DNA of 64,000 bases from Methylobacterium sp. J-077. Its GTDB lineage: Bacteria; Pseudomonadota; Alphaproteobacteria; Rhizobiales; Beijerinckiaceae. The stretch spans positions 248,001 to 312,000 of the forward strand of contig NZ_JAKSYJ010000119.1 of assembly GCF_022829365.1 (NCBI RefSeq), written 5' to 3'. Made by a program: the position numbers and the translations under genes. Below the pieces are notes generated by a model, which saw nothing but the letters and a program-made list of their open reading frames with translations, had not been told where the DNA came from and made no database searches. This document shows, piece after piece, positions 48,780 through 58,672 of the stretch (position 1 is its first letter; each line of letters starts with the position of its first letter).

Positions 48780-48886
48780 ACGACGATCGCACGTCCCGGC
48801 CTGCCGGCGATTGCGGATCGCCCCAGCCCGGCGCATCGTCCGCAACCGGGCAGCCAGGACGATGCTCCTGAACCGAGGAAGGACTT

Positions 48887-49654
48887 ATGAGCGCGCGCGA
48901 CCATTCCGGCCATGTCGTCGACCAGTTCGGCGCCCAGGCCTCCGCCTACGTGACGAGCGCCGTCCACGCCGCGGGCGCCGATCTCGACCGGATCGGCGCG
49001 CTGGTTCGCGCGATGCCGGGCGCGCGGGTGCTCGATCTCGGCTGCGGTGGCGGGCACGTCGCCTTCGCGGCCGCGTCGGCCGGCGCCGCGGTCACGGCCT
49101 ACGACCTCTCGGCCGAGATGCTGGCGGCGGTCACCGCCGAGGCCGGGCGGCGCGGCCTCGACCGGATCGAGACCCGGCAGGGCGCCGCCGAGACCCTGCC
49201 CTTCCCGGATGCCGCCTTCGACGCGGTGCTGACCCGCTACAGCGCCCACCATTGGCGCGACGTCCCGGCCGCCCTGGCGGAGGCGCGGCGCGTGCTGAAG
49301 CCGGACGGCCTGCTGGTGGTCTGCGATGCCGTCGCCCCGGAGGAGCCGCTGCTCGATACGCATCTCCAGGCGGTCGAACTGCTGCGCGATCCCTCGCATG
49401 TGCGCGACTACCGCGTCTCGGAATGGCGCCGCATGCTGGAGATTGCCGGTTTCGCCCCCGGCGAGGCGCTCGCGAGCCGGCCGCGCATGGACTACGCGAG
49501 CTGGATCGCCCGGATGCGGACGCCGGAGGTCAACGCGGCGGCGATCCGCGCCCTGCAGGCCTCGGCGCCCCGGGAGGTGATCGAGCATTTTTCCATCGCG
49601 GCCGACGGCAGCTTCCTGCTGGATTCCGTGCTGATCGAGGCGCGCCCGCGCTGA
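48887..49654 (+). CDS. SAM-dependent methyltransferase (UbiE/class I type)
   Basis: 255 residues from ATG 48887 (GAGGAAGGACTT upstream). Motif I VLDLGCGGGHVAFAAA, motif II around VTAYDLSAEML, motif IV FDAVLTRYSAHHW and DRVLKPDG-like RRVLKPDGLLVVCDAV. Substrate unknown; the layout resembles small-molecule methyltransferases. No partner gene suggests a pathway. Confidence 0.85.
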   Translation: MSARDHSGHVVDQFGAQASAYVTSAVHAAGADLDRIGALVRAMPGARVLDLGCGGGHVAFAAASAGAAVTAYDLSAEMLAAVTAEAGRRGLDRIETRQGAAETLPFPDAAFDAVLTRYSAHHWRDVPAALAEARRVLKPDGLLVVCDAVAPEEPLLDTHLQAVELLRDPSHVRDYRVSEWRRMLEIAGFAPGEALASRPRMDYASWIARMRTPEVNAAAIRALQASAPREVIEHFSIAADGSFLLDSVLIEARPR

Positions 49655-49669
49655 AGCGCGGTCGCAGGC

Positions 49670-51055
49670 TTGGCCGTTGAACGGTCCGCACTCCGCACCC
49701 ATCTTCGAGGCCCGTTCCACCAGAGGAAGCCCGGCCCGCCCTGCGGGAGCGCGGCTCTGCAAACCCGCCTGCTCGAGCTCGTCACCGTCGTCCTGCTGAT
49801 CGCGCTGAACGGCGTCTTCGCTCTCTCGGAGCTGGCGGTGGTCTCGTCGCGCAAGAGCCGCCTGCGCGCCTACGCGGAGGCGCGCCGTCCAGGTGCGAAG
49901 GCGGCCCTGGCGCTCGCCGAGGAGCCGGGGCGGTTCCTGTCCACGGTCCAGATCGGCATCACCCTGATCGGGATCCTGTCCGGGGTGGTCTCCGGCGCGG
50001 CGCTCGGGGACCGCCTGGCACTGACGCTGATTGATCTCGGCCTGCCCAAGGGCTGGGCCGACACGCTGGGCTACACCCTGGTGATCGGGGTGATCACCTA
50101 CCTGTCGGTCATCATCGGCGAGCTGGTCCCGAAGCATCTCGCCCTGCGTAACCCGGAGGGTATCGCCTGCGCGGTGGCGCCCGGCATGCGCTACGTCGCC
50201 CGGGCCGCCCTGCCGGCGGTGTGGCTGCTCGACGCCTCCACCCGGGCGGTGTTCCGCCTGATCGGCCAGGAGACCGAGAGCGCCAGCGCGGTCACCGAGG
50301 AGGAGATCCGCAGCCTCGTGGCCGAGGCCGAGACCGCCGGCGTGATCGAGGGCGGCGAGCGCGCGATGATCTCCGGCGTGCTCCGGCTCGGCGACCGGCT
50401 GGTGCGCGGCGTCATGACCCCGCGCACCGAGGTCGTGTGGCTCGATCTTTCGGACGATCCCGAAACCATCCGGGACCGGTTGCTGGCGAGCCCCCATGCC
50501 CGCCTGCCGGTGGCGGATGGCGGGCCGGACGCCATGATCGGCGTCGTGCAGGTGCGCGACCTGATCGGCCCGCTCGCGCGCGGCGAGCCCCTCGACCTGC
50601 GGGCGCATGTCCGCCGGGCGCCGGTTCTGCCCGATACCCTCGACGCCCTCGATGCCCTGGACGCCCTGCGCAAGGGTCCCGTGCCGATGGCGCTGGTGCA
50701 TGACGAGTACGGCCATTTCGACGGGCTCGTGACCCCGGCCGACATCCTCGACGCCATCGCGGGCGCGTTCCATTCCGAGAGCCTCGAGCCGGATGCGGTG
50801 CGCCGTCCGGACGGCTCCTGGCTGATCGCCGGATCGATGCCCGCCGACGAGATGGCGGACCAACTCGGCCTGCGCCTGCCGCCGTCGCGCGACTACGCCA
50901 CGGCCGCCGGGCTGGTCATCGCGACGCTCCAGCACCTGCCGGAAACCGGCGAGACCTGCGACATCGCCGGCTGGCGCTTCGAGGTGGTGGATCTCGACGG
51001 CCGCCGCATCGACAAGCTGCTGGCGACGCGGCTGGAAGAAGCGGAGGCGGCGTAA
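49670..51055 (+). CDS. CNNM/CBS-domain membrane protein (hemolysin/CorC family)
   Basis: About 461 residues if started at TTG 49670. DUF21/CNNM membrane domain with helices near residues 40-60, 95-165 (LNGVFALSELAVVSSRKSRLRAYAEARR; FLSTVQIGITLIGILSGVVSGAALG; GELVPKHLALRNPEG). A CBS pair (VMTPRTEVVWLDLSDD, LVHDEYGHFDGLVTPADILDAI) is followed by the CorC_HlyC domain near the end (DIAGWRFEVVDLDGRRID). Members are proposed Mg2+/Co2+ transporters or regulators. There is no in-frame ATG or GTG before the first helix; CTG 49757 with GGGAG seven bases upstream is an alternative start. Confidence 0.85.
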   Translation: MAVERSALRTHLRGPFHQRKPGPPCGSAALQTRLLELVTVVLLIALNGVFALSELAVVSSRKSRLRAYAEARRPGAKAALALAEEPGRFLSTVQIGITLIGILSGVVSGAALGDRLALTLIDLGLPKGWADTLGYTLVIGVITYLSVIIGELVPKHLALRNPEGIACAVAPGMRYVARAALPAVWLLDASTRAVFRLIGQETESASAVTEEEIRSLVAEAETAGVIEGGERAMISGVLRLGDRLVRGVMTPRTEVVWLDLSDDPETIRDRLLASPHARLPVADGGPDAMIGVVQVRDLIGPLARGEPLDLRAHVRRAPVLPDTLDALDALDALRKGPVPMALVHDEYGHFDGLVTPADILDAIAGAFHSESLEPDAVRRPDGSWLIAGSMPADEMADQLGLRLPPSRDYATAAGLVIATLQHLPETGETCDIAGWRFEVVDLDGRRIDKLLATRLEEAEAA

Positions 51056-51058
51056 GCG

Positions 51059-52399
51059 CTACGCCGTTTCGCCCGCCAGCCGCCGCGCCGCCCGGTCGCG
51101 GCCGATCAGCGGCAGCAGCCCGGCGAGATCCGGCCCGTGTTCCAGGCCGGTCAGCGCGAGGCGCAGCGGCATGAACAGCCCCCTGCCCTTGGCGCCGGTG
51201 CGGCTGCGGATCTCGGTGGTCCAGGCCTTCCAGGTCTCGGGGCCGAACGGCTCCGGCGGCAGGGTCTCGCGGGCCGCCGCGATCACGGCCTCCTCGGTGA
51301 GCACCGGATCGATCGGGCCGGCCACGACCTGCCACCAGTCCCGCGCTTCCGAGACGCGGCCGAGATTGGGCTGCACCGCCAACCAGAACGCCTCGGCGGC
51401 CTCAGCAGGGATGCCGAGTTCGGCCAGGCGCGGGGCGACCTCCGCGTACGGCATGGCGTGGACGAGCCGGGCGTTGAGCCCGTCGAGTTCCGCCGGGTCG
51501 AACCGGGCCGGCGCGCGGGAGATCTCGCCGAGATCCACCAGGCTCGCCAGCGTGTCGAGGTCCGGCACCGCCCGCACGGATTCGGCCGAGCCGGTGAGCA
51601 CCGCCAGCGAGCGCACGGCGGCAGGCTCGTAGCCGGCCTCGCGCAGGCCGCGCAGCGACAGGTGGCCGAGCCGCTTCGACAGCCCCTCTCCGTCCGCAGT
51701 GGTGAGCAGGTTGTGATGGGCGAAGATCGGCACGGGGGCGCCGAGAGCCTCGAAGATCTGCACCTGCACGCCGGTGTTGGTGACGTGGTCCTCGCCGCGG
51801 ATCACGTGGGTGATGCCGAGATCGGCATCGTCGACCACGGAGGGCAGCGTGTAGAGGTAGCTGCCGTCGGCGCGGATCAGCACCGGGTCGGACAACGACG
51901 CGCAATCGACATGGGCCGGCCCGCGCACGAGGTCGTCCCAGGTTACCGTCCGCGCGTCCAGGAGGAACCGCCAATGCGGCCGGCGGCCTTCCGCTTCCAG
52001 GGCGGCGCGCTCCTCGGCGGTGAGCTGGAGCGCGGCCCGGTCGTAGGTCGGCGGCTGGCCGCGGCCGAGCTGGCGCTTGCGCCGCCGCTCCAGCTCCTCC
52101 TGGGTCTCGTAGCAGGGATAGAGCCGCCCGGCCGCGCGCAGCCGCTCGGCGGCGGCGTCGTGCCGGGCCTCGCGCTCGCTCTGCCGGGCGAACAGGTCCG
52201 GCTCGATCCCAAGCCAGGCCAGATCCTCCCGGATCGCCGCGGCGAAGGTTTCGGTCGAGCGCTCGGCGTCGGTGTCATCCAGGCGCAGCAGGAATTGGCC
52301 GCCCGCCTTGCGCGCGAACAGCGCGTTGAGCAAGGCCGGGCGGGCGTTGCCGATATGCAGGTAGCCGGTGGGCGAGGGAGCGAAGCGGACGAGCGTCAT
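51059..52399 (-). CDS. gltX: Glutamyl-tRNA synthetase
   Basis: 446 residues from ATG 52399. Class I core with [26 protein letters not shown] (HIGH) and [12 protein letters not shown] (KMSKS variant), plus [28 protein letters not shown]. It charges tRNA-Glu and, in organisms with GatCAB, possibly tRNA-Gln. The short length is typical of one of the two GluRS paralogs kept by many alphaproteobacteria. Convergent with the CNNM/CBS gene (3 bp apart). Confidence 0.95.
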   Translation of the reverse strand: MTLVRFAPSPTGYLHIGNARPALLNALFARKAGGQFLLRLDDTDAERSTETFAAAIREDLAWLGIEPDLFARQSEREARHDAAAERLRAAGRLYPCYETQEELERRRKRQLGRGQPPTYDRAALQLTAEERAALEAEGRRPHWRFLLDARTVTWDDLVRGPAHVDCASLSDPVLIRADGSYLYTLPSVVDDADLGITHVIRGEDHVTNTGVQVQIFEALGAPVPIFAHHNLLTTADGEGLSKRLGHLSLRGLREAGYEPAAVRSLAVLTGSAESVRAVPDLDTLASLVDLGEISRAPARFDPAELDGLNARLVHAMPYAEVAPRLAELGIPAEAAEAFWLAVQPNLGRVSEARDWWQVVAGPIDPVLTEEAVIAAARETLPPEPFGPETWKAWTTEIRSRTGAKGRGLFMPLRLALTGLEHGPDLAGLLPLIGRDRAARRLAGETA

Positions 52400-52547
52400 G
52401 CTCCGCTCTGTAGCCGATCTGCGCCGGTTTTTGCGCGTCCCTTCGCGCATGGGTGGCGCGAACCGCCTCCATCCATGCCCCAGCGCGCTACCCAGAGCCG
52501 GCAAAACCCGTCAGAAGGCCCGCTTGGCGCAGGTTGGGGTGAGCGGG

Positions 52548-53819
52548 ATGGACGAGACGGCCGATATCGTTGTTGTCGGCGGCGGGATGGTCGGGCTGGC
52601 CTGCGCCATCGCGCTCAAGGATCGCGGCCTCGACGTGGTCCTGTGCGATCCCGGCGAGGCCCGGGCCCGGACCTCCTACGGCAATGCCGGCGTCGTCAGC
52701 CGCGGCTCGATCCTGCCGATGTCGAGCCCGGCCCTGTGGGGCAAGCTCCCGGCCTATCTGTGCAACGCCGACCGGGGCCTGCGCCTGCATTACACCCACC
52801 TGCCGCGGATCCTGCCCTACACGGCGCATTTCCTGGCGAGCGCCCGGGCCTCGCGCTGGCGTCGCGCCGCCGCCGCCCTGCTGCCGCTGACGAGCGCCGC
52901 CTACCCGGCCCATGAGCGCCTCGCCGCCCGGGCCGGCACCGGCGAGCGGCTGCAGCGGACCGGCTGGCTCAAGGCCTACCGGACCGAGGATTCCTTCAAG
53001 GCCGCGGTCCTGGAACGGGAGATCCTTGCGGGCCACGGGGTGGCCTTCGACATTCTCGATACGGCGGGCATCCGCGATCTGGAGCCGGCCCTGGTCCGCC
53101 CCTACGCCCGAGCGATGCTACTCACCGAGACCGGCTCGGTGCGCGAGCCCGGCCGCCTGATCGAGGCCTGCGAAGCACTGTTCACCGGTTTGGGCGGACG
53201 GCGTCTGCGCGGCAGTGTCGAACGGCTGTCGCCGGAGGCGGACGGATGGCAGGTCGTCCACGAGACCGGGACGGTGCGGGCCAGGCAGGTGGTGCTGGCG
53301 GCGGGCGCCGCCTCCGGGGCGATTGCAAAAACCCTGGGCTACCGCTTCGCCGTGGCGGCCGAGCGCGGCTATCATCGTCACTACGCCTTGCACCCGAACA
53401 GCCCGCCCCTGACCCGGCCGGTGCTCGATACCGGCGCCGGATCGATCCTGTCGCCGATGGGCGATCACCGGATCCGGGTGCTCTCCGGCGTCGAGCTCAA
53501 TGCCCGCCACGCCACCCCGGACCACACCCAGATCGAAGCTGCGTCCCGCGAGGCCGCCGAAACCCTGCGGCTGGGCGGCCCCCTCGACAACGAGCCCTGG
53601 CTCGGCTCGCGCCCGTCCACCCCCGACGGGATGCCGGTGATCGGACCGGCGCCCCGGCACAAGGGCCTGCTGTTCGCGTTCGGCCACGGCCATATCGGCC
53701 TGTCGACGGGGCCGATCACCGGCGAGATCGTTGCCGACCTCGCCACCGGCCGGACCCCGGCGGTCCCTGTGGCGGCCTTCGCACCCGAACGCCTGCTGGG
53801 CTGGCCGCGGCTGCTGTAG
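52548..53819 (+). CDS. FAD-dependent D-amino-acid dehydrogenase-like oxidoreductase
   Basis: 423 residues from ATG 52548. N-terminal dinucleotide motif DIVVVGGGMVGLACAIAL, CDPG-type second strand end, SYGNAGVVS block and C-terminal SRPSTPDGMPVIGPAPRHKGLLFAFGHGHIGLSTGP, all typical of DadA/glycine-oxidase family flavoproteins. Predicted reaction: oxidative deamination of a D-amino acid or related amine with electrons to quinone or oxygen; substrate unknown. Confidence 0.88.
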   Translation: MDETADIVVVGGGMVGLACAIALKDRGLDVVLCDPGEARARTSYGNAGVVSRGSILPMSSPALWGKLPAYLCNADRGLRLHYTHLPRILPYTAHFLASARASRWRRAAAALLPLTSAAYPAHERLAARAGTGERLQRTGWLKAYRTEDSFKAAVLEREILAGHGVAFDILDTAGIRDLEPALVRPYARAMLLTETGSVREPGRLIEACEALFTGLGGRRLRGSVERLSPEADGWQVVHETGTVRARQVVLAAGAASGAIAKTLGYRFAVAAERGYHRHYALHPNSPPLTRPVLDTGAGSILSPMGDHRIRVLSGVELNARHATPDHTQIEAASREAAETLRLGGPLDNEPWLGSRPSTPDGMPVIGPAPRHKGLLFAFGHGHIGLSTGPITGEIVADLATGRTPAVPVAAFAPERLLGWPRLL

Positions 53820-53822
53820 GCG

Positions 53823-54293
53823 TCAGCGCCAATCGTAGGGGTTGTAGGGCTCCAGCGCGGCCTGGATCCGCCGCAGGATCTGCGGCTGACGCTGGAGATC
53901 GGCCTCGCGGGCGAGCGCCCGCAGGAAGGCCCGGGGGCCGTGTTCGAGGTCCCGCGCCAAGCCGTCATAACGCTCGGCCGGCTCGACATGGGGCGGGTTG
54001 ACGGTGACGAGGTAATCGAGGCCGCAGGTCGGCGGGTCTATCCCCAGCCGGTAGCAGATCTGCACCCGGGCGAAGGGCTCGCCGGGCCGGCGCACGACCC
54101 GGTAGCCGCCGCGCCTGAAGGCGCCGCCGGTGGCGCGCTCGGCATAGGCGAGCGTGCCGTCCACCGTGGCGAGGCTGTCGGTGTGCCGGCTGCGCACGAG
54201 GTCGATGGCGGCGCGCTCGGTGGGCAGGAAACGCTGCGCCTGCGCCCCGGACGCGACCGAGGCGGCGAGCAGAGCGAGGGCGAGGCGTCTCAC
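53823..54293 (-). CDS. Secreted protein of unknown function, coupled to collagen-like lipoprotein
   Basis: 156 residues from GTG 54293, overlapping the upstream stop (GTGA). Signal peptide 1-20 (ASGAQAQ). The mature part reads [26 protein letters not shown], then [27 protein letters not shown], with two cysteines, and ends NPYDWR. No family recognised. Translational coupling to the collagen-like lipoprotein suggests joint function in the envelope. Confidence 0.65.
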   Translation of the reverse strand: MRRLALALLAASVASGAQAQRFLPTERAAIDLVRSRHTDSLATVDGTLAYAERATGGAFRRGGYRVVRRPGEPFARVQICYRLGIDPPTCGLDYLVTVNPPHVEPAERYDGLARDLEHGPRAFLRALAREADLQRQPQILRRIQAALEPYNPYDWR

Positions 54294-54706
54294 GGCTTCC
54301 TCATGCAGACGGCGACCGGCTTCGCGTCCTTGGCGGCCTTGGCGGTCATGTCGAGGCAGCCGACCGTGGACACGCCGTCGGTGACGGTCACGGACGGGAC
54401 CACCGCCATGCCCTCGCAATAGGCGCCGATCAGTTCCTCGTCACGATGACAGGCCACGTCGAGCCGCACCAGCGTGTTCATGGCCGCCCCCGCCGGCCCG
54501 ACCGCGCCGGCCGGCCCGCGCTCGCCCGTGGGGCCGCGCTCCCCGGTGGCGCCGTTCAGGCCCGGCGGCCCCTGCGGTCCGGGCGGTCCCTGATCGCCCT
54601 TCGGCCCGGGCGGCCCGGCCGGTCCCGGCTTGGGCGCCTCGCAGCCGGCGAGCGCGAGCGCCGCGATCAGCCCGGAGACGATCGCGGCGGTCTTCAGGAT
54701 TCTCAT
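54290..54706 (-). CDS. Collagen-like lipoprotein
   Basis: 138 residues from ATG 54706. Lipoprotein signal with lipobox LALAGC (Cys at about residue 22). Residues about 27-71 are Gly-X-Y triplets, [19 protein letters not shown] and [19 protein letters not shown], without a break of more than one residue, which can form a collagen-type triple helix. The C-terminal part has three cysteines ([21 protein letters not shown]). Likely outer-membrane anchored, with the helix projecting outwards. Stop overlaps the next gene. Confidence 0.85.
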   Translation of the reverse strand: MRILKTAAIVSGLIAALALAGCEAPKPGPAGPPGPKGDQGPPGPQGPPGLNGATGERGPTGERGPAGAVGPAGAAMNTLVRLDVACHRDEELIGAYCEGMAVVPSVTVTDGVSTVGCLDMTAKAAKDAKPVAVCMRKP

Positions 54707-54921
54707 GGGGTGCTCCGGCCAAGATGCCGCCGACGAAGTGGCGCCGTTCGGCCCAGCGTCAATGGCGGCCCTTCGGGCGCGAGGCCGGGCAATACACTCC
54801 GGATACAACCCTCAGTAGAATACGCGCTTATATCTCGATCTGCCTGTTCGGATTAAGCATTTCGCAAACGATTAGTCACACATCACAGCATGTGCTGGTC
54901 TTAACGTTGCAGCTCGAGTCC

Positions 54922-55554
54922 ATGACTCACCGATTACCAATAGTACCGCAGACGAAACTTACCTCAGGTTGCCTCTTCGACCGGCTCTGGCGGGATTCGA
55001 ATGGGGCGGCCGCGGTGGAATTCGCTCTGGTGGCCCTGCCGTTCCTGGCGCTCGTCGGCGCGATCTTCCAGATCGCGTTCCAGATCTGGGCCACGCAGAA
55101 TTTCGACCGCGCCCTGCAAAACGCGGTCCGGTCGATCTTCACAGGCCAATTTCAGCTCGCCAATGCCGGGCAGACCGATGCCGCCACCCTGCTCGCGTCG
55201 CTGAAGACGACGATGTGCGGCAGCGGCAACGCCGTCGTCCCCACGGTCTTCAACTGCCAGAACGTCAAGATCGACGTCGCCACCGCCACCTCGCTCGCCG
55301 GCGCCAGCGCATCGACGCCCGTGAACGCCACCACGGGCACGTGGACCACCAATTTCGGCACGAACTACGCCTGCGCGAAGCCCGGCACGATCGTGGTGGT
55401 GACCGCGGCGGTGCAGTTCCCGACTTTGTTCAACCTGATGGGGCTCGGCACCAAGAAGTTCACCACCGGCGCCGGGGCCGGGTCCAGCCTGCTCACCTCG
55501 ACGGCGGTGTTCCGGACCGAGCCCTACCAGATCACCGGGTCGAGCCCGTGCTGA
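54922..55554 (+). CDS. TadE-like pilus assembly protein
   Basis: 210 residues from ATG 54922. One N-terminal membrane segment (residues about 28-48) with the TadE hallmark glutamate in GAAAVEFALVALPFLAL, then a beta-rich extracellular-type domain with a Cys pair (TMCGSGN, FNCQN; YACAK; SSPC). TadE/F pseudopilins are minor components of Flp/Tad pili. The start of the next gene overlaps its last bases. Confidence 0.85.
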   Translation: MTHRLPIVPQTKLTSGCLFDRLWRDSNGAAAVEFALVALPFLALVGAIFQIAFQIWATQNFDRALQNAVRSIFTGQFQLANAGQTDAATLLASLKTTMCGSGNAVVPTVFNCQNVKIDVATATSLAGASASTPVNATTGTWTTNFGTNYACAKPGTIVVVTAAVQFPTLFNLMGLGTKKFTTGAGAGSSLLTSTAVFRTEPYQITGSSPC

Positions 55555-56195
55555 GGCGCCTCAGCCGCAAGGCCGCCCGGCTGCGCCGGGACCGCCGCGC
55601 CAGCGCGATCGTGGAATTCGCCGTGATTCTGCCGGTGCTGCTGTCGATCTGGGCCGGCATGACCGAGATCGCCCACGCCATCGACGAGTGGCGCAAGCTG
55701 ACCCTGCTCGCCCGCACCGTGGCCGACCTGACCGCCCAGGGCGACACCCAGAACCCGATCGGCACGGCGTTGATGAGCGACATCGTCGCCTCCGCCGCCA
55801 AGGTGATGCGGCCGTTCGACACGACGAACGTCAAGATCGTCGTCAGCGCCATGGGCGTCGATCTCAAGAATCTGAACCTGTTCCCGCGGGTCTGCTCCAG
55901 CGTCGCCAACGGCAACGCCACGGCCCGGGCCACCGGCACCGCCACCGACCTGATCGTCCCCCCGGGCTACCAGACCACGGGCATGCGCTACGTGCTGGCC
56001 GAAGTCAGCATCGCCTACACGCCGATGATCGGCAGCGCGCTGGTCAAGCTGGTCAAGGGCGTCGGCAACCAGATCACCTTCTCCACGGCTGTCCCATGGC
56101 CGACCCGCGGCGGCACCACCTATGGAACGAACACCTACACCGAAGTCGTCGTGCCCGGCACCACCCAGAAGGCGTGCGATGGCTCGACGCCCTGA
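55548..56195 (+). CDS. TadE/TadG-like pilus assembly protein
   Basis: 215 residues from GTG 55548, overlapping the previous stop by 7 bases. Basic leader RLSRKAARLRRDRRAS followed by AIVEFAVILPVLLSIWAG, the same pseudopilin pattern with the hallmark Glu, then a longer variable domain. Second of three same-strand overlapping genes, which indicates one transcript. Confidence 0.85.
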   Translation: MLRRLSRKAARLRRDRRASAIVEFAVILPVLLSIWAGMTEIAHAIDEWRKLTLLARTVADLTAQGDTQNPIGTALMSDIVASAAKVMRPFDTTNVKIVVSAMGVDLKNLNLFPRVCSSVANGNATARATGTATDLIVPPGYQTTGMRYVLAEVSIAYTPMIGSALVKLVKGVGNQITFSTAVPWPTRGGTTYGTNTYTEVVVPGTTQKACDGSTP

Positions 56196-57909
56196 CCGCG
56201 CCCGCCCGCCGGGGCGGTTCGGCTTCGCGCGGGGACGCGGCGGCAACGTCGCGGTCCTGTTCGCGTTCCTGAGCGTGCCGATGCTGATGTTCACCGGCGC
56301 GGCGATCGATTACGGCTTCGCGACCCGGCTGGAGACCAAGCTGCAGGCCGCGACCGATGCCACGGCGCTGCTCCTGTGCCAGACGCCGCTCACCACCTCG
56401 AACGCCGACCTCAACCTGCTCGCCCAGACGGCGATGACCGGTGCCATGGGAGCGGCCAACCTCGTGGTCGACCCGCTGGTCATCACCAGCAGCCCGCGCC
56501 AGATCACCCTGACCGCCCACAAGCTCTCGACGGCGTTCTTCGGCAAGTTCACCGGGACGACCCGCATCAACCCGGGCTCGGCCGCGCAATGCGCAACGCC
56601 CCTGCCCAAGACCTTCGAGATCGCGCTGGTCCTCGACAATACCGGATCGATGGCGGAGTCGAGCGGCGGCCAGTCCAAGCTTCAGGCGGTGCAGACCGCG
56701 GCCACGAATTTCGTGAACTACGTTTACACCAACGCGGCGTTCTCGTCCGCGACCCGGATCTCGATCGTGCCGTTCGCCGGCGCCGTGGCGGTCGATCCGT
56801 CGACTTACCGCTATGCCAGTTGGATCGATCAGAACGGGCAATCCAGCTATCACTGGACCAACGTGCTCACCCTCAACGGGTCCGGCTTCGCGAGCCGGTT
56901 CGACATCTTCACCAAGCTTCAAAGCGTCTATTCCGGCTGGGGCTGGGCCGGCTGCCTGGAAGCACTCCCCTACCCGCTCAACGTCCAGGACGGCGCGCCG
57001 ACAGCTGCGAACAAGGATTCCTACTACGTCCCGCTGTTCTCGCCCGACGAGCCGGGGGATGCCAGCAGCAGCTACAGGGATTTCAGCGATACCACTGGCA
57101 CCTATCGGTCCTACAACAGCTACATCGACGACGACACCAGTAGCTCCAGCGGCACTTGTCCGATCAAGACTTTGTCATATAACGCCTCGCTCGGTCGGGT
57201 TTGCAAATACGCCAGTCCGCGCAACGCGACATCCAACAGCTATCTGGGGATCCCGAACGGGCCGAATTTCGGCTGCACGACGAAGCCGCTTCTGCCCCTG
57301 ACGAGCGACACGAGCGCCCTCAAGAGCCTGATCAGCAACATGGCGCCCCTGGGCTCGACCAATATCCACGAGGGCTTCATGTGGGGCTGGCGGACACTCT
57401 CGCCGAAGAGCGTTTTTGCCAGCGGCGCGACCCCGGCAAGCAGCAGCCCACCCGCGGCTTACGCGTCGACGTCGAGCGCCTCGAATACGACGACGATCAA
57501 CAAGATCATCATCCTGATGACCGACGGTACGAATAGCTGGGCGGCCAACCCAGGCGCGCCTACCGGATCACTCTACTTTGCCGACGGCTATTTTCAGAAT
57601 GCCAACGGCACCAACGCGAACGGGCGGATGCCCAGCGGTAATCAGAACGTGTCTGACGGCACCAGCGCCCGCAATGCGCTCGACGCACTGACCGCGACCG
57701 CGTGCAACAACGCGAAGACGGTCAACATCTCGATCTACACGATCGGCTTCAGCGTCCCCTCCGATCCGATCGACGCCGCGGGACAGACGCTCCTCAAGAA
57801 CTGCGCCTCCTCGGCGGGCCAGTTCTTCCTGGCCAACACCTCGGATGACCTGATCAAGGCGTTCCAGCAGATCCAGGCGAGTATCGGCGCCCTGCGGCTG
57901 ACGCAGTAA
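56179..57909 (+). CDS. TadG-like pilus protein with von Willebrand factor A domain
   Basis: 576 residues from ATG 56179 (17-bp overlap with the previous gene). N-terminal GGNVAVLFAFLSVPMLMFTGAAIDYG (TadG/Flp-type) then a vWA domain: FEIALVLDNTGSMAESSG carries the MIDAS DxTxS, and a later KIIILMTDGTNSW supplies the second MIDAS part. The domain is split by Ser/Asn/Gly-rich loops (57000-57450). It could mediate metal-dependent surface adhesion. Other tad genes (tadA-D, flp) are not in the window. Confidence 0.85.
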   Translation: MARRPDRARPPGRFGFARGRGGNVAVLFAFLSVPMLMFTGAAIDYGFATRLETKLQAATDATALLLCQTPLTTSNADLNLLAQTAMTGAMGAANLVVDPLVITSSPRQITLTAHKLSTAFFGKFTGTTRINPGSAAQCATPLPKTFEIALVLDNTGSMAESSGGQSKLQAVQTAATNFVNYVYTNAAFSSATRISIVPFAGAVAVDPSTYRYASWIDQNGQSSYHWTNVLTLNGSGFASRFDIFTKLQSVYSGWGWAGCLEALPYPLNVQDGAPTAANKDSYYVPLFSPDEPGDASSSYRDFSDTTGTYRSYNSYIDDDTSSSSGTCPIKTLSYNASLGRVCKYASPRNATSNSYLGIPNGPNFGCTTKPLLPLTSDTSALKSLISNMAPLGSTNIHEGFMWGWRTLSPKSVFASGATPASSSPPAAYASTSSASNTTTINKIIILMTDGTNSWAANPGAPTGSLYFADGYFQNANGTNANGRMPSGNQNVSDGTSARNALDALTATACNNAKTVNISIYTIGFSVPSDPIDAAGQTLLKNCASSAGQFFLANTSDDLIKAFQQIQASIGALRLTQ

Positions 57910-57980
57910 GCGCTGCGGTTGGACCATCCGTCAGGTGGGCGGCGATCGAACTCGTCATTACGATCGAGGGAGCCGCCCCC

Positions 57981-58400
57981 TCAATCGTCGCGATAAACCT
58001 TCTCCCGCCTCTCGTGCCGCTCCTGGGCTTCGAGCGACAGGGTCGCGATCGGCCGGGCGTCGAGGCGGCGCAAGGAGATCGGCTCGCCGGTCTCCTCGCA
58101 GAAGCCGTAGGAGCCGTCCTCGAGACGGGCGAGCGCCGCGTCGATCTTGCCGGTGAGCTTGCGCTGGCGGTCGCGGGCGCGCAGCTCGATCGCCCGGTCG
58201 GTCTCCGAGGAGGCGCGGTCGGCGAGATCGGGATGGTTCTCGTTCTCGCTCTGCAGCGCGACCAGCGTGTCCTGCGCCTCGCGCAGGATATCGCTCTTCC
58301 AGCTCAAGAGCTTGCGCCGGAAATATTCGCGCTGCCGGTCGTTCATGAAGGGCTCGTCGTCGGACGGGACGTAGCCGTCCTCCAGCGTCACCTTCGCCAT
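57981..58400 (-). CDS. dksA: DksA family transcription factor, cysteine-poor
   Basis: 139 residues. Coiled-coil NDRQREYFRRKLLSWKSDILREAQ and ETDRAIELRARDRQRKLTGKIDAALARLEDGSYGFCEETGEPISLRRLDARPIATLSLEAQERHERR. In E. coli DksA the globular part has four Cys binding zinc; here only the first remains (CEET...LSLEA), as in many alphaproteobacteria, so zinc independence is expected. With ppGpp it would modulate RNA polymerase. Start ATG 58400. Confidence 0.92.
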   Translation of the reverse strand: MAKVTLEDGYVPSDDEPFMNDRQREYFRRKLLSWKSDILREAQDTLVALQSENENHPDLADRASSETDRAIELRARDRQRKLTGKIDAALARLEDGSYGFCEETGEPISLRRLDARPIATLSLEAQERHERREKVYRDD

Positions 58401-58672
58401 GCGTCACCCTCGCTGGATCATAACCGCCCACCAGGGGATGGCCGGTGCGCGGCGATAACGTGAGGTGCCGTATAGTCGAGGCGCTTAATCGCGACAACGC
58501 GCAGCGATGCAGGGCTTGGATGTTGTCTCGAATGCGTGCGCACCTGCGGCAAACAAGCCACGGTCTAGAGCATCCAAGCGAAAGCTGGTCGCCGGCTTTT
58601 CTGAAAAGGTGATGCAATTTCAAGGGCCGAGCGCGTCACCCTGTTCCGGTATCCGGGATGGTGCAAGCGGGC

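Noticed and set aside
50639..50671. Leu-Asp-Ala repeat codons in the CNNM/CBS gene
   Set aside because: A short in-gene triplet expansion inside the CBS linker; not a separate feature.
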